In this document: piece after piece, positions 35,047 through 44,092 of the stretch
Layout of the letters: each line of letters opens with the position of its first letter
How positions within the stretch are numbered: position 1 is the first letter of the stretch
Source of the DNA: Minicystis rosea
GTDB lineage: Bacteria; Myxococcota_A; Polyangia; Polyangiales; Polyangiaceae
Assembly (NCBI GenBank): GCA_001931535.1
Contig: CP016211.1
Span: forward strand, 2,260,501 to 2,324,500
Length of the DNA: 64,000 nucleotides
Direction: 5' to 3'
The notes under the pieces: generated by a model
What the model saw: only the letters and a program-made list of their open reading frames with translations
Told to the model about the DNA's origin: nothing
Database searches by the model: none
Translations under genes and position numbers: made by a program

Positions 35047-35604
35047 TCAGAACCTGCCCACGAAGCCGAACCCACCACCGTGGGTGCCGAACTGCATCGG
35101 CGTCGGCGAGATCTCGATCTTGCCGATGTCCTTCCGCACCAGGACCGCCTTGGGCATGGCGATGCCGGCCACGAGCATGGCGACGCCCGCCGTCTGGGCG
35201 AGGCCATCGAGGACGAGGGCGAAGCCGCCCGTGGCGCTGCGGATGCTGCCGAGCATGATGAATGGACCGGCGACGGGGACGAGCAAGCTCGCTGCGTGAT
35301 CGGCGCCCGCGTCTGCGGCGATCGCGCCGCCGAGCGCGGTGCACAAGTACGTGGTCCCGAAGGTCACCGCGCCCGCGATGACGAGAGGGGTGCGCATGCG
35401 CTTCGTCGGGAAGTACCCCGCGGGGATCGGCTCTCCCTCTTGCCAATCGGAGATCACGCGCGGCCCGGCGCTCGGAGGCACGTGGTAGTACATCGGCGGC
35501 GGGGGCTCCTGCGCATGCGCCTGCTCCGCGCTGGAGAACACCGCTGCCGCGCAGGCCAGCGCGGCGGCGAGGGGCTTCATGGATGGACGCGAAAAGCTCG
35601 ACAT
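35047..35604 (-). CDS. Hypothetical exported membrane protein
   Basis: The 185-residue protein has a signal peptide (MKPLAAALACAAAVFSSAEQAHA, with cleavage after AHA) and two to three hydrophobic segments (TPLVIAGAVTFGTTYLCTAL, LLVPVAGPFIMLGSI, GLAQTAGVAMLVAGIAM). The proline-rich start of the mature part and the absence of catalytic motifs match small envelope proteins common in myxobacteria. Starts at 35604 (MSSFSRPS) or the ATG eight codons in. Function unknown. Confidence 0.6.
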   Translation of the reverse strand: MSSFSRPSMKPLAAALACAAAVFSSAEQAHAQEPPPPMYYHVPPSAGPRVISDWQEGEPIPAGYFPTKRMRTPLVIAGAVTFGTTYLCTALGGAIAADAGADHAASLLVPVAGPFIMLGSIRSATGGFALVLDGLAQTAGVAMLVAGIAMPKAVLVRKDIGKIEISPTPMQFGTHGGGFGFVGRF

Positions 35605-35915
35605 AAGGCTCCTCCGCGCTCAATCACGAGCGCTGAAGAGGCATTAGCAATCCACGTGCGCAGCCGGCTCGCCGGCATCGGCGCCATGGATCGCGCGGGC
35701 GACGCGCGCTCGAGTCAACGAGCGGCCACGTGAAATCGTAAACCGCAGGTCACGAATCGGCTCACGCTGCGAAGCGATCGTCGCAGCATGAAGCGCGCTG
35801 GACGGCGTGCTCATCGACCTTCGTCATCGAGAGGAACCCGTGCGCTCGTGCGGGGAACGTCCAGTTTGGCCAGCGCGGCGGCGCACCTCGCGCTGCCTGC
35901 CGCTGGGACGCGTCT
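35605..35915. other. Intergenic region
   Basis: About 310 bases holding no supported gene. A seven-base hairpin GCTGCGA/TCGCAGC spans 35766-35787 downstream of the SDR gene and may be a weak terminator. The promoter of the exported protein gene should lie at its left end. Confidence 0.45.
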
Positions 35916-36626
35916 TCACCAAGGCACGCGGCCGGTCTTGTCGAACAAGCCGCCGGTCGGACCATCGTCTGCGAGCAGCGCGAGGCGCACGGGCGTGCGC
36001 GCCGCGTCGTCGACGGTCTGCACGTGCGGTGGCGGCGTCCAGCCCGGCTGGGCCGCGGCCAGGTGCCGGTTGAGATCGGTGAGCGTGTAGCCGGGCTCGG
36101 CGGCGTTCACCTTGATCGACGTGTCGGCGAGAGCCTGCGCGAGCGTGACCGTGAACATGTTCAACGCCGCCTTCGAGGCGCGGTACGCGAGCGAGTGCAG
36201 GGGCGTCTGCATCTCGGGCCGGCCGAGCGAGCTCGAGACGTTCACGATGCGGCCGGCGCTCGAACGACGCAGGAGCGGCAGCAGCGTCTGCGTGATCGCG
36301 ACCGCGCCGAAGAAGTTCACGTCGAAGGTGCGATGCAGCGCCGACAACGTCGCGGTGGCCGCGCTGCCGTCGTCGGGATCGCCGATGCCGGCGTTGTTGA
36401 CCAGCACGTCGAGCGCATCGAGCGCGCGGGCGGCCGCGCGAACGCTGTCGTCGGCCGTGACGTCGAGCTGGAGATGGCGCGCACCGGGAATGCGTGCGGC
36501 GGCGGCGCGGCCAGCGGACTCGTCGCGTGCCCCGAGGATGACCTCGAGCCCGGCTTCGGCGAGCTGCTGTGCGATGGCGAACCCGATGCCCTTGTTGGCG
36601 CCCGTCACGAGTGCGATACGTTTCAT
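35916..36626 (-). CDS. Short-chain dehydrogenase/reductase
   Basis: A 236-residue classical SDR: TGANKGIGFAIA (cofactor loop) at the N-terminus, LVNNAGIG near residue 80, NVSSSLG with the catalytic Ser and LAYRASKAALNM with the Tyr-x3-Lys pair, then EPGYTLTDLN. It resembles carbonyl reductase-like members. It is divergent from an AraC-family gene 60 bases away, its probable regulator. Confidence 0.9.
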   Translation of the reverse strand: MKRIALVTGANKGIGFAIAQQLAEAGLEVILGARDESAGRAAAARIPGARHLQLDVTADDSVRAAARALDALDVLVNNAGIGDPDDGSAATATLSALHRTFDVNFFGAVAITQTLLPLLRRSSAGRIVNVSSSLGRPEMQTPLHSLAYRASKAALNMFTVTLAQALADTSIKVNAAEPGYTLTDLNRHLAAAQPGWTPPPHVQTVDDAARTPVRLALLADDGPTGGLFDKTGRVPW

Positions 36627-36685
36627 GCCGGCACCGTAGCGCCGCCCGTTTGCGCGATCTTCGCGGCGTCTTGCCCGATCTTCCG

Positions 36686-37501
36686 ATGCACGATCTCATC
36701 CCCCATCTCGAGCGCGCGGCGCCGGCGGACGGCATGACGGCGACCGCCGTGCCCTTCATGCGCGTGAACCGTCGCTCGCATGCGGGCACGGCGCACGCGC
36801 ACGTGCTCTCGCCGTGCGTGGGCATCTTCCTCGCGGGTCACAAGCGGGTGCGTCTCGGCCGTCGCGACGTGTGCTTCCGGCAAGGCGACACCTTCGCGAT
36901 CGCCCGCGCGACGCCGGTGATCAGCCACGTCGTGGCCGCGCCGTATCTCTGCGTGATGCTCTCCGTCGACGCCGAGATCGTGGCCGAGCTGGACGCGTAT
37001 CCTCCGGCCGCGTCGTCGGACGTGGCCGAGCCGCTCGCGCGGCTCGTGCGGTTGCTCGATTCGCCGTCGGAGATCCCCGTGCTCGCGCCGCTCTTTCAGC
37101 GGGAGCTGTTCTATCGCTTGCTCGCGGGGCCGAGCGGCGATGCGCTGCGCGAGCTCTCGCGCGGTCACGATCCGCTGGTCGCGGCGGCGATCGCGTGGCT
37201 CGACGCGCACTACGCGGAGCCGTTCAGCGCCGAGCGGCTCGCCGCCCACGTCCACGCGAGCGTGTCGGTGCTGTACGCGCGCTTCAAGGAGCGCATGCGG
37301 ATCACGCCGTTGCAGTACCAGAAGGAGCGGCGCCTTCATGCCGCCCGCCGCCTGCTCCTCACGGGCGACGTCGACGCGAGCACCGCCGCGTATCGTGTGG
37401 GCTACGCGAGCGCCGCGCAGTTCAACCGCGAGTATCGGCGTGCATTCGGAGCGCCTCCGCGTCGCGACGTCGAAGCGTTGCGCCGCAGCACGAGTCGCTG
37501 A
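36686..37501 (+). CDS. AraC-family transcriptional regulator
   Basis: A 271-residue protein from ATG 36686. The N-terminal AraC_N-type domain is seen in LSPCVGIFLAGHKRVRLGRRD and ATPVISHVVAAPYLCVML. The double HTH is at the C-terminus: FSAERLAAHVHASVSVLYARF and STAAYRVGYASAAQFNREY, ending RAFGAPPRRDVE. The longer frame to 36569 runs antisense through the SDR gene. It most likely controls the divergent SDR gene in response to a small molecule. Confidence 0.87.
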   Translation: MHDLIPHLERAAPADGMTATAVPFMRVNRRSHAGTAHAHVLSPCVGIFLAGHKRVRLGRRDVCFRQGDTFAIARATPVISHVVAAPYLCVMLSVDAEIVAELDAYPPAASSDVAEPLARLVRLLDSPSEIPVLAPLFQRELFYRLLAGPSGDALRELSRGHDPLVAAAIAWLDAHYAEPFSAERLAAHVHASVSVLYARFKERMRITPLQYQKERRLHAARRLLLTGDVDASTAAYRVGYASAAQFNREYRRAFGAPPRRDVEALRRSTSR

Positions 37502-37703
37502 TGAGCGGCGACGGGCTCCTTCGATCGCGATGCGTCGCGGAGCTCCCCGCTCGCGCATGACAGCACCGTCGATTCGCTGCGTGGGCAGCATCGAAGGCGT
37601 CGGCGATCGATGATGCTGGATGCATTCGGCAGAGCGGCTCGTCAGTCCGCTGCATGCGCCATCCCTCTTGCCGCGCGTCCCCATCACCGGATACAGGGCC
37701 TCG

Positions 37704-39497
37704 ATGCGTCGCTTCACAGCTCCTGGACCCATCGCGTTGTCCTTGCTGGTGTCGTCGTGCGGCGGCGCGCCGCCGCCTCCCCCGGAGCCGCCGCCCGCGG
37801 TGATCTCCGCGCCGCCGCCCGCGCCGACAGCACCGCCCGCAGCGCCTGCGTTGCTGACGGTGCCGCGCCCCGAAGCGTCGCCGCGATACGCGCCGCCGCC
37901 GGATGGTCCGCGGGTTGCTCGGCTCCGATCCGAGGGCAAGCGCCACGCGCTCGAGCGCATTCGAGAGGGGATCGTGGTTGTGTCCGAGGAGCGCGGCGTG
38001 CTCGGGTTCTTGAAGAGCCCGGCGCCCGGCTCGGAGATTCGGTGGGCTGGGTTTGTCGACGACGACGCCGTGCTGATCGCCACGAAGGACACGCTGCATC
38101 GCGCCGACACGCCGAACGACGCCATCGCGGGCAAGCTCACCGCGCTCGGGCCGATCGATCCCGACGCGACGAAGATCGCTTCAGCGGGCAAGATCGTGAT
38201 CGCCGCCGTCCCGGCTCCGGACGGCGCGTTCATGGTGTCGCGCGACGGAGGCAAGCGCTTCACGGCCGAGAAGCGGCCCGCACCGGGGCCGATCGAGGAG
38301 GTCGCGGTGCGCGCGGACGGCTTCGTCGCCGTCGCGATCGAGCAGCTTCCCCGCGACGACAAGAAGAGGCTCGCGCAAGCCGACGTTTGGGTCGGGCGAG
38401 GCGCGCGTGGCTTTCAGAAGGGACCGGCGGCGGGCTTCGTCACGAACCTGCCGCCGTTCACCCAGCACGGGGACGCCATCATCGTCTACGCAATGAAGTC
38501 CGCGTCGGAGGGCGGTTGGCTCGGCCTCGACGCCGGTGGCAAATGGATCGCGGCGAACCGTCCGCGGAGCTGGCTCTCGTTCACATCGGCGGACGAGCAC
38601 ATCGCGGTGAACGCGCCGACGTCGCGACCCAGCTTCCCGACGCCGAACGACGAACGCGAAGATTCATTCGGCGTTCTCGGCGGAGGTCGCGGCCTCCGCG
38701 ACTGTCACCACGCGACCTGTCTCACCCACCGCGTGTTCATCGGGCGGCCGCGCGCGCGTGTCTTCCACGACGGCGAGTGCGCGGTGGAGCACGTGCAGGA
38801 GAGCACCCAGACGATCCTCCCTCTCGACCCGAGCGACGGCGGAATGCGCGACCAGCGCACCGAGCGGAAGTGCGATGAACGACGGCCCCCGCGTCGCGGA
38901 TCTACGCTGCTCCTGCAAGGTGCAGAGCCGCGCGTTGCGCGGTTGCCGATCTCCTGCGCCGAGGGGCGCATCGTCGGGACCGCTCACGCCGCGTTCGCGC
39001 AGTGCTCGGCGAAGCACGGAGGGCGCGCGTCGATCCAGCGAGTGTCGCCGGATGGGGCGCTCACGGAGCTCGCCGCGCCGGCCGATGCTTGGTTGCTCGG
39101 CGCGGAGAGCGCTTCCGATGGAACCACGGTGGTGATGGCCGAAAAGGCGACGTGGATCTGTCGTCCCGAGCCGGCGGCGTGCGTCTCGGTGGATCGGCAA
39201 GGCGTGCTTGCCGCGCGGCCGTTGCCCGATGGGCGAGCGCTGCTCGCGCTCCGCGGCGCGGGCGACGACGAGCTCCGGCTGGAGCTGTTCGGCGACGTCG
39301 GGATGGCGCCGGTGCGCATTCCGGTGAGCCACCACGTGCTGGAGATCGAGGTGACGGCCGAAGGCCACGTGCGGCTGTGGACCAGCGAGACGGGGAAGTG
39401 GTTCGGTACCGACGCAGCGGGCCGCGGAAAGGCCGGGATCGAGGCGCTGCTGGTGGGCGCCGATGGTCAGCTCGTACCGGATCCGACGGCGCGGTAG
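37704..39497 (+). CDS. Hypothetical lipoprotein with BNR-like repeats
   Basis: About 597 residues from ATG 37704. The signal ends in a lipobox (SLLVSSC), followed by a Pro/Ala-rich linker of some 50 residues. The body contains repeated four-stranded blade-like text such as GAFMVSRDGGKRFTAEKRPAPGP, which has an Asp-box/BNR flavour and suggests a beta-propeller. Scattered Cys pairs (CHHATC, CAVEHV, CRPEPAAC) may form disulfides. No enzyme motif is seen. It stands alone on the plus strand. Confidence 0.6.
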   Translation: MRRFTAPGPIALSLLVSSCGGAPPPPPEPPPAVISAPPPAPTAPPAAPALLTVPRPEASPRYAPPPDGPRVARLRSEGKRHALERIREGIVVVSEERGVLGFLKSPAPGSEIRWAGFVDDDAVLIATKDTLHRADTPNDAIAGKLTALGPIDPDATKIASAGKIVIAAVPAPDGAFMVSRDGGKRFTAEKRPAPGPIEEVAVRADGFVAVAIEQLPRDDKKRLAQADVWVGRGARGFQKGPAAGFVTNLPPFTQHGDAIIVYAMKSASEGGWLGLDAGGKWIAANRPRSWLSFTSADEHIAVNAPTSRPSFPTPNDEREDSFGVLGGGRGLRDCHHATCLTHRVFIGRPRARVFHDGECAVEHVQESTQTILPLDPSDGGMRDQRTERKCDERRPPRRGSTLLLQGAEPRVARLPISCAEGRIVGTAHAAFAQCSAKHGGRASIQRVSPDGALTELAAPADAWLLGAESASDGTTVVMAEKATWICRPEPAACVSVDRQGVLAARPLPDGRALLALRGAGDDELRLELFGDVGMAPVRIPVSHHVLEIEVTAEGHVRLWTSETGKWFGTDAAGRGKAGIEALLVGADGQLVPDPTAR

Positions 39498-39581
39498 GCG
39501 CTATCCGACGACTGCCGCGCGCCCGGCATCGTCGGTCGAGCTTGCTGGCTCTTCTGAGCGGCGGCCGCGCGGACAGAGCGC

Positions 39582-40529
39582 TCAACGCATTCGCCGGTCG
39601 TGCCAGAGGAGCATTTCCAACGCCCCGGCTTCGCGCAAGAACACCTGATCGTGGAGCCCGACGAGCACGGCTCGATCGTGCGCCACACCCTTCTTGGTGA
39701 GCATCGCCGAGAGCGCCAGGTTCGTCTCCTTGAAGGGATCGGCCTCGCTCGTCTCCAGATGGATGCTCGGCTTCGCGCCGCGCGGCGTGCGGGTCATCGC
39801 CTCGGCGATCTTGTCTGCATAGAGCGACAGCTTCGCGGTGTTGAACGCGCCTTGCACCGCGCCGTACACACCGAACACCTCCGGCCGGCGAATGAACACC
39901 TCGATGCCCACTTGGCCACCGAGCGACACGCCGTCGAGCGCGGTGTGCGCCGCATCCGCGAGCACGGGCGCTTCCTTGCGCGCGCGCGGCACCACGACGT
40001 CGGCGATCCACGACGCATAGGCATCATAGGCAGCCTCGGCGTTGGCGAGCTTGCCGATGTTGGGCGTGAAGGGGCAGGCGATGGCCATCCCTCGGAAGGG
40101 CTGTGCGGCGAGCGACGTGTTCAGCTCGGCGATGCGCGCGTCGGGGAGCAGATTGAGCTGCCGCGACGTGTGCGCGATCGGCGGCCGGCGGAGGCGCGCG
40201 TAGGCGGTGCCGAGCCCGTAGCGCTCGACCCATGCAAACACACCGACGGTCGGATCCCACGTCTCACCGAGGCCGTGCAAGAGGACGAGCAACGGAACGC
40301 GCTCGTCCTTGCCGAGGTGGTTCGGGATGAAGAGCGTGAAGCGATTGGCGAGCTTCTTGTCGCCCTCCACCGTCAGATCCATCACCGAGAAATCCGGCGG
40401 CGTGCGGCTCGCGAGGATGTCGGCGGGCGCGGGGGAATCGGCGTGCAGCGGTCGAGCCGCGCCGACGGCGACGGCGCCGGCGAGGCCGCTGAGGAAGGAT
40501 CGGCGGCTTTCGGGGCGCACGGCGGCCAC
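39582..40529 (-). CDS. Tat-exported alpha/beta hydrolase
   Basis: About 315 residues from GTG 40529 (or GTG 40520). The N-terminus carries a twin-arginine motif SRRSFLSG followed by a hydrophobic stretch ending HADS, so the folded protein is probably exported. The hydrolase core has LLVLLHGLGETWDPT (oxyanion region), GVSLGGQVG (nucleophile elbow, Ser) and a late GLHDQVF segment that can supply the His. It resembles esterase/feruloyl-esterase-like enzymes. It is divergent from a lipoprotein gene 72 bases away. Confidence 0.72.
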   Translation of the reverse strand: MAAVRPESRRSFLSGLAGAVAVGAARPLHADSPAPADILASRTPPDFSVMDLTVEGDKKLANRFTLFIPNHLGKDERVPLLVLLHGLGETWDPTVGVFAWVERYGLGTAYARLRRPPIAHTSRQLNLLPDARIAELNTSLAAQPFRGMAIACPFTPNIGKLANAEAAYDAYASWIADVVVPRARKEAPVLADAAHTALDGVSLGGQVGIEVFIRRPEVFGVYGAVQGAFNTAKLSLYADKIAEAMTRTPRGAKPSIHLETSEADPFKETNLALSAMLTKKGVAHDRAVLVGLHDQVFLREAGALEMLLWHDRRMR

Positions 40530-40601
40530 TATGCCATGTGCGCCGAGCGCGCGCGATCTCGGCCTCGGCAGGTCACCCCCGACACTGCTACAAGGGAGGC
40601 C

Positions 40602-41099
40602 ATGAACGCCGCGCGTCCTCTCCTTGCCGCCGCCGTCCTCGCCCTCGTCTCGTGCTCCAAGCCGGAGCCGCCCACCGTCACCCCCATCTCGGGCCGCGTC
40701 AGCGCCATCAGCTCGAGCGGGATCACCGTCGACGCCAAGCTCGAGGCTTACAACCCCAACGACTTCGAGCTCGGCGTGAAGTCGTTCACGGCCACCATCG
40801 TGCTCGACGGCAAGCACAACATCGGCACCGTCACCGCGCCGCACGCGCTCAAGCTCCCCGCCAAGAAGAAGAAGCAGTTCGACGTCCCCATCGCCATGAA
40901 ATGGAACGACGTGGGCCAGCTCGCGCCGCTCGCCATGAGCAACCGCGACGTGCCCTACGAGGCGAGCGGCAAGGTCAAGGTGAGCGTGGAGTCGGTGGAG
41001 CTCGAGGTGCCGTTCACGGTGACGGGCATCGTCACGCACCAGCAGATCGTGCAGGCGGTGGGCAACTCGATTCCGAAGATCCCCGGCCTCCCGTTCTGA
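40602..41099 (+). CDS. LEA14/WHy-domain lipoprotein
   Basis: A 165-residue protein from ATG 40602, preceded by GGGAGG. It has a lipoprotein signal (LLAAAVLALVSC) and one LEA_2/WHy domain: AISSSGITVDAKLEAYNPNDFEL is its diagnostic N-P-N segment (seen as EAYNPNDFELGVKSF), with LPAKKKKQFDVPIAMKW after it. WHy-type proteins are linked to desiccation and other stress. It stands alone. Confidence 0.78.
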   Translation: MNAARPLLAAAVLALVSCSKPEPPTVTPISGRVSAISSSGITVDAKLEAYNPNDFELGVKSFTATIVLDGKHNIGTVTAPHALKLPAKKKKQFDVPIAMKWNDVGQLAPLAMSNRDVPYEASGKVKVSVESVELEVPFTVTGIVTHQQIVQAVGNSIPKIPGLPF

Positions 41100-41124
41100 T
41101 TCACGGCAGCCGGGTGTGACATGA

Positions 41125-41889
41125 TTACGGCGCCGTCGGGCCGGGGCCATGCGATCCATGGTGATGGCCCGCGCAACACGGCGCTTCGTCGCGCGCGAGC
41201 GGCGAGGGCACCCATCCGGCTTGCAGGCCCGCCATCATCAGGTGGACCGATCCCGAGAGCGCAATCAACAGCCCCGCGGCTTGCCGCGCGCGCGCGTTGC
41301 GGGCGAGGCCGCGAATGCTCTCGGCGAGGCCGCCGGCGAGGAGCAACGCCGGCATCGTCCCGACACCGAAGGCGAGCAGCGTGAGGCCGCCGGCCAGCGC
41401 CGATCCCGACGTGAGTGAGAGCGCCAGCGCCGCGTAAACCATGCCGCAGGGGAGGAATCCCCACAGGGCCCCGAGCGCCACCGCAGCCGCGAGGGAGCGG
41501 GCTTGTACGAGGCGCCGCCACAGCGGGCCGAGCGCACGAAAGATCACGCCGCTCCCTTGCAAGCCTGGAGACGCGCGGAGCACGCCCGCGAGGTGCAGGC
41601 CGGCGCCCACCATCAGCAGCGCGGCACCGAACCGCAGCGCGAGCTGCGCTTTGGCAAACGGGAGCGCGGCCACCGACACCGCACCGACTCCGCCGGCAAA
41701 TGCACCCAGCATCGAATACGTGATCACCCGCCCCAGGTTGGAAGCGAGCAATTCGAGGGTGCGGCCTCGCCACGACGCCTCGGGCGCGCGGGCCACGAGC
41801 GCGCCCACGATGCCGCCGCACATGAGCACGCAGTGAACGCCTCCGAAGAGGCCCATGAGGAACGCGGATCCGAAGGAGAAGAGGCTCAT
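41125..41889 (-). CDS. SafE/TauE-like membrane protein of the cbb3 locus
   Basis: The 254-residue protein has six or so membrane segments and the family motifs GGVHCVLMCGGIVGAL at the N-terminus and GFLPCGMVYAALAL near residue 140, two Cys-containing helices shared with the sulfite exporter TauE/SafE and DsbD-like group. It ends in a His-rich tail (CCAGHHHGSHGPGP), suggesting metal binding. It overlaps ccoG by four bases at the end of the cbb3 operon. CcoH is absent, so this protein may take part in oxidase assembly or copper delivery (inference). Confidence 0.75.
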   Translation of the reverse strand: MSLFSFGSAFLMGLFGGVHCVLMCGGIVGALVARAPEASWRGRTLELLASNLGRVITYSMLGAFAGGVGAVSVAALPFAKAQLALRFGAALLMVGAGLHLAGVLRASPGLQGSGVIFRALGPLWRRLVQARSLAAAVALGALWGFLPCGMVYAALALSLTSGSALAGGLTLLAFGVGTMPALLLAGGLAESIRGLARNARARQAAGLLIALSGSVHLMMAGLQAGWVPSPLARDEAPCCAGHHHGSHGPGPTAP

Positions 41890-43271
41890 CGTGAAGGCCC
41901 CACGAAGCGAGCGGTGACGAGCGAAGGCTCGGCCTCGGGCGCGCCGCGGCGGCGCACCTTCAAACGAACCACGAAGTCACCGCGGGTGACGGATTGATCG
42001 TTGGTGACGAACAGCGGTACGCGAGTCTCCGAGAGCGACGCCAGGGTGACCGTCGGCGAAGCGATCACGAAGGTGAGGCCCGGGCTCGGCTCCGCGGTGA
42101 TCTCGAAGGTCTCGGCCTCGGGGAGCTTGTTGACGAGGTGGATCTCGAAGGCATTCCGCACCTCGCCGCGCTCGACGACATAAGGCAGACCGGGGAGGCG
42201 CAGAATGTTGGCCTCGAAGCCCTGATGACGCCGGAACGCGAGCCCCGAAGCGAAGATCCCGGCGCAGAGCAGCGCCGTGAGCAGGAAGAGGCGAGGGCGG
42301 AGGATCCGCGTCGCTCGGCCCTGCAAACCATTCTGCGAATCGTAGCGGACGAGCCCGCGGGGCCGGTGCAGCTTGTCCATCACCTCGTCGCAGGCGTCGA
42401 CGCACGCCGAGCAACCGATGCAATCGAGCTGAAGCCCATTGCGGATGTCGATGCCGGTCGGGCACACGACCACGCAGCGCTGGCAATCCACGCAGTCCCC
42501 CGCGTTCGGATCGCTTGCCTTGCCGCGCGGCTCGCCGCGGCGCTCGTCGTAACCGATGATGATCGAATCGTCGTCGATGAGCACCGATTGCAAGCGCCCA
42601 TAAGGACAGACGATGAGACAGAGCTGCTCGCGGAACCAGGCGAAGTTTCCGTAGAAGAACACCGTCGTTCCGAGCGCCCAGGCGAAGGCCTCGGGGTGCT
42701 CCGCGGGGGCGCGGCGCACCATCTCGAGCACCTTCGGCACGGAGACGAAGTAGCTCAAAAACAGGTGCGCGACGAAGATGGACGCGGCCAGGTAGAGCGC
42801 GTGCTTCACGCCTTTGCGAACGATGTTTTCCAAGGTCCAAGGGGCCTTGTCGCGCCGAATCCGCGTCTCGCGCGGGCCTTCGACGAGCCGTTCGATGGGG
42901 CGATAGATGGCCTCCAGGAACACGGTTTGCGGACAGGCGTAACCGCACCACACGCGCCCGAGGAGCGCGGTGAGGTACACGAGGCCGAAGGTGAGCCCGG
43001 TGAGGAGGAAGAAGACGAGCCAGATGTCCTGGGCGTTGAACGTCGCGCCGAAGACATAGAATCTGCGGTGCTCGACGTCGAGGAACAGCGCCGGGCGGCC
43101 GCTGACACGCAACCACGGCAGGGCGAGCCAAACTCCGATGAGCGCCCAGAAGCCGATTCGACGGGCGGTGGCGAAGCGGCCGTGCACGTCGGCGGGATGT
43201 ACGAAGTTGCGCCTGCCGTCGCTGCGAAGCGAGCTCCGGGGAGCGACGACGGGGAGTCGAACGCGGTTCAT
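41886..43271 (-). CDS. ccoG: cbb3 oxidase accessory ferredoxin-type protein CcoG
   Basis: The 461-residue membrane protein has several TM segments (WALIGVWLALPWLRV, IWLVFFLLTGLTFGLVYLTALLG) with WCGYACPQTVFLEAIYRPIER, the RdxA/FixG signature. Two 4Fe-4S clusters are bound by CVDCQRCVVVCPTGIDIR and CIGCSACVDACDEVM. A C-terminal Ig-like periplasmic domain follows. CcoG reduces Cu(II) for cbb3 assembly. It lies between ccoP and the SafE-like gene. Confidence 0.95.
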   Translation of the reverse strand: MNRVRLPVVAPRSSLRSDGRRNFVHPADVHGRFATARRIGFWALIGVWLALPWLRVSGRPALFLDVEHRRFYVFGATFNAQDIWLVFFLLTGLTFGLVYLTALLGRVWCGYACPQTVFLEAIYRPIERLVEGPRETRIRRDKAPWTLENIVRKGVKHALYLAASIFVAHLFLSYFVSVPKVLEMVRRAPAEHPEAFAWALGTTVFFYGNFAWFREQLCLIVCPYGRLQSVLIDDDSIIIGYDERRGEPRGKASDPNAGDCVDCQRCVVVCPTGIDIRNGLQLDCIGCSACVDACDEVMDKLHRPRGLVRYDSQNGLQGRATRILRPRLFLLTALLCAGIFASGLAFRRHQGFEANILRLPGLPYVVERGEVRNAFEIHLVNKLPEAETFEITAEPSPGLTFVIASPTVTLASLSETRVPLFVTNDQSVTRGDFVVRLKVRRRGAPEAEPSLVTARFVGPSR

Positions 43272-43325
43272 GATGGCACCTCGCGGCGGGTGGCTCGGGC
43301 CGCACGAGCGGCCCGAGCGCTTCGA

Positions 43326-43898
43326 TCACGGCGCTTCTTTTTCGCCCTGCGGCGCCTTCCCGCCGGCGACGTTGGTGCCCTTGATGGAGACCACGTATGC
43401 TGCCGCCGCGCGGACGCGCGCTTCACCGAGGACGGGGCCCCAAGCCGCCATTCCCTTGGAGGGGAAACCGTCCTTGATGGTCTTGTAGATGTGGTCGGGC
43501 GCGCCGCCGTGCAACCAGGCATCGTCCGTCAGGTTCGGGCCGATGCCGCCGCCGCCGTTCGACGCATGGCACGAGGCGCAGGTCGAGGTGAAGATGCTCT
43601 TGCCCTCCGCGACCGTGGCCGGATCCTTGGAGAGGGTGAGCAGCATGGCTGCGCTGACCGCACCCGACTTCTTGATCTGCTCGGCCTCGGCGGCCCGCAA
43701 CGCAGCGTCCTCCGCATCGTGCGCGGCCATCGGGCCGATGCCGACACCGAACGTCTGGTAGTGAAACCAGTAGCCGATGGAGAAGACGATGGTGGCGTAA
43801 AAGCACCAGAGCCACCATCGAGGCAGGTCGTTGTCCTGCTCCTGGATTCCATCGTACTCGTGCACGATGCGGCTCCGAGGATCGCGTTCAGCGCTCAT
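43326..43898 (-). CDS. ccoP: cbb3 oxidase subunit CcoP with a single heme motif
   Basis: The 190-residue protein has the CcoP N-terminal anchor (EQDNDLPRWWLWCFYATIVFSIGYWFHY is the membrane helix, here seen as DNDLPRWWLWCFYATIV) and one CASCH heme-c motif with a downstream Met-containing GMAAWGPVLGE segment. Standard CcoP (about 300 residues) carries two CxxCH domains; here only one is present and the protein is correspondingly short. The rest is intact, so this is a family variation and not a truncation by frameshift. It overlaps ccoQ by 11 bases. Confidence 0.92.
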   Translation of the reverse strand: MSAERDPRSRIVHEYDGIQEQDNDLPRWWLWCFYATIVFSIGYWFHYQTFGVGIGPMAAHDAEDAALRAAEAEQIKKSGAVSAAMLLTLSKDPATVAEGKSIFTSTCASCHASNGGGGIGPNLTDDAWLHGGAPDHIYKTIKDGFPSKGMAAWGPVLGEARVRAAAAYVVSIKGTNVAGGKAPQGEKEAP

Positions 43899-44076
43899 GA
43901 CGGACCTCCTCGCTCGCGAGCGGGAGACTCTCGATCTCGCGATACGTGTCGGCGCGACGCCGGAGCACGCTCACGGTCACGACGACGAAGACGGTCATGA
44001 AGATCGCGAGCCCGACGGACGGGAAGAAGGTGAGCGGGTTGTTCGCGAAGAGCTTGCCGAGCAGTTGTGAAAGCAT
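43888..44076 (-). CDS. ccoQ: cbb3 oxidase subunit CcoQ
   Basis: A 62-residue protein with one TM helix (LAIFMTVFVVVTVSVLRRRAD), the usual size and form of CcoQ/FixQ, which stabilises the CcoNOP core. It lies 16 bases after ccoNO and overlaps ccoP. Confidence 0.88.
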   Translation of the reverse strand: MLSQLLGKLFANNPLTFFPSVGLAIFMTVFVVVTVSVLRRRADTYREIESLPLASEEVRHER

Positions 44077-44092
44077 GATCTCAACTCCCGCC

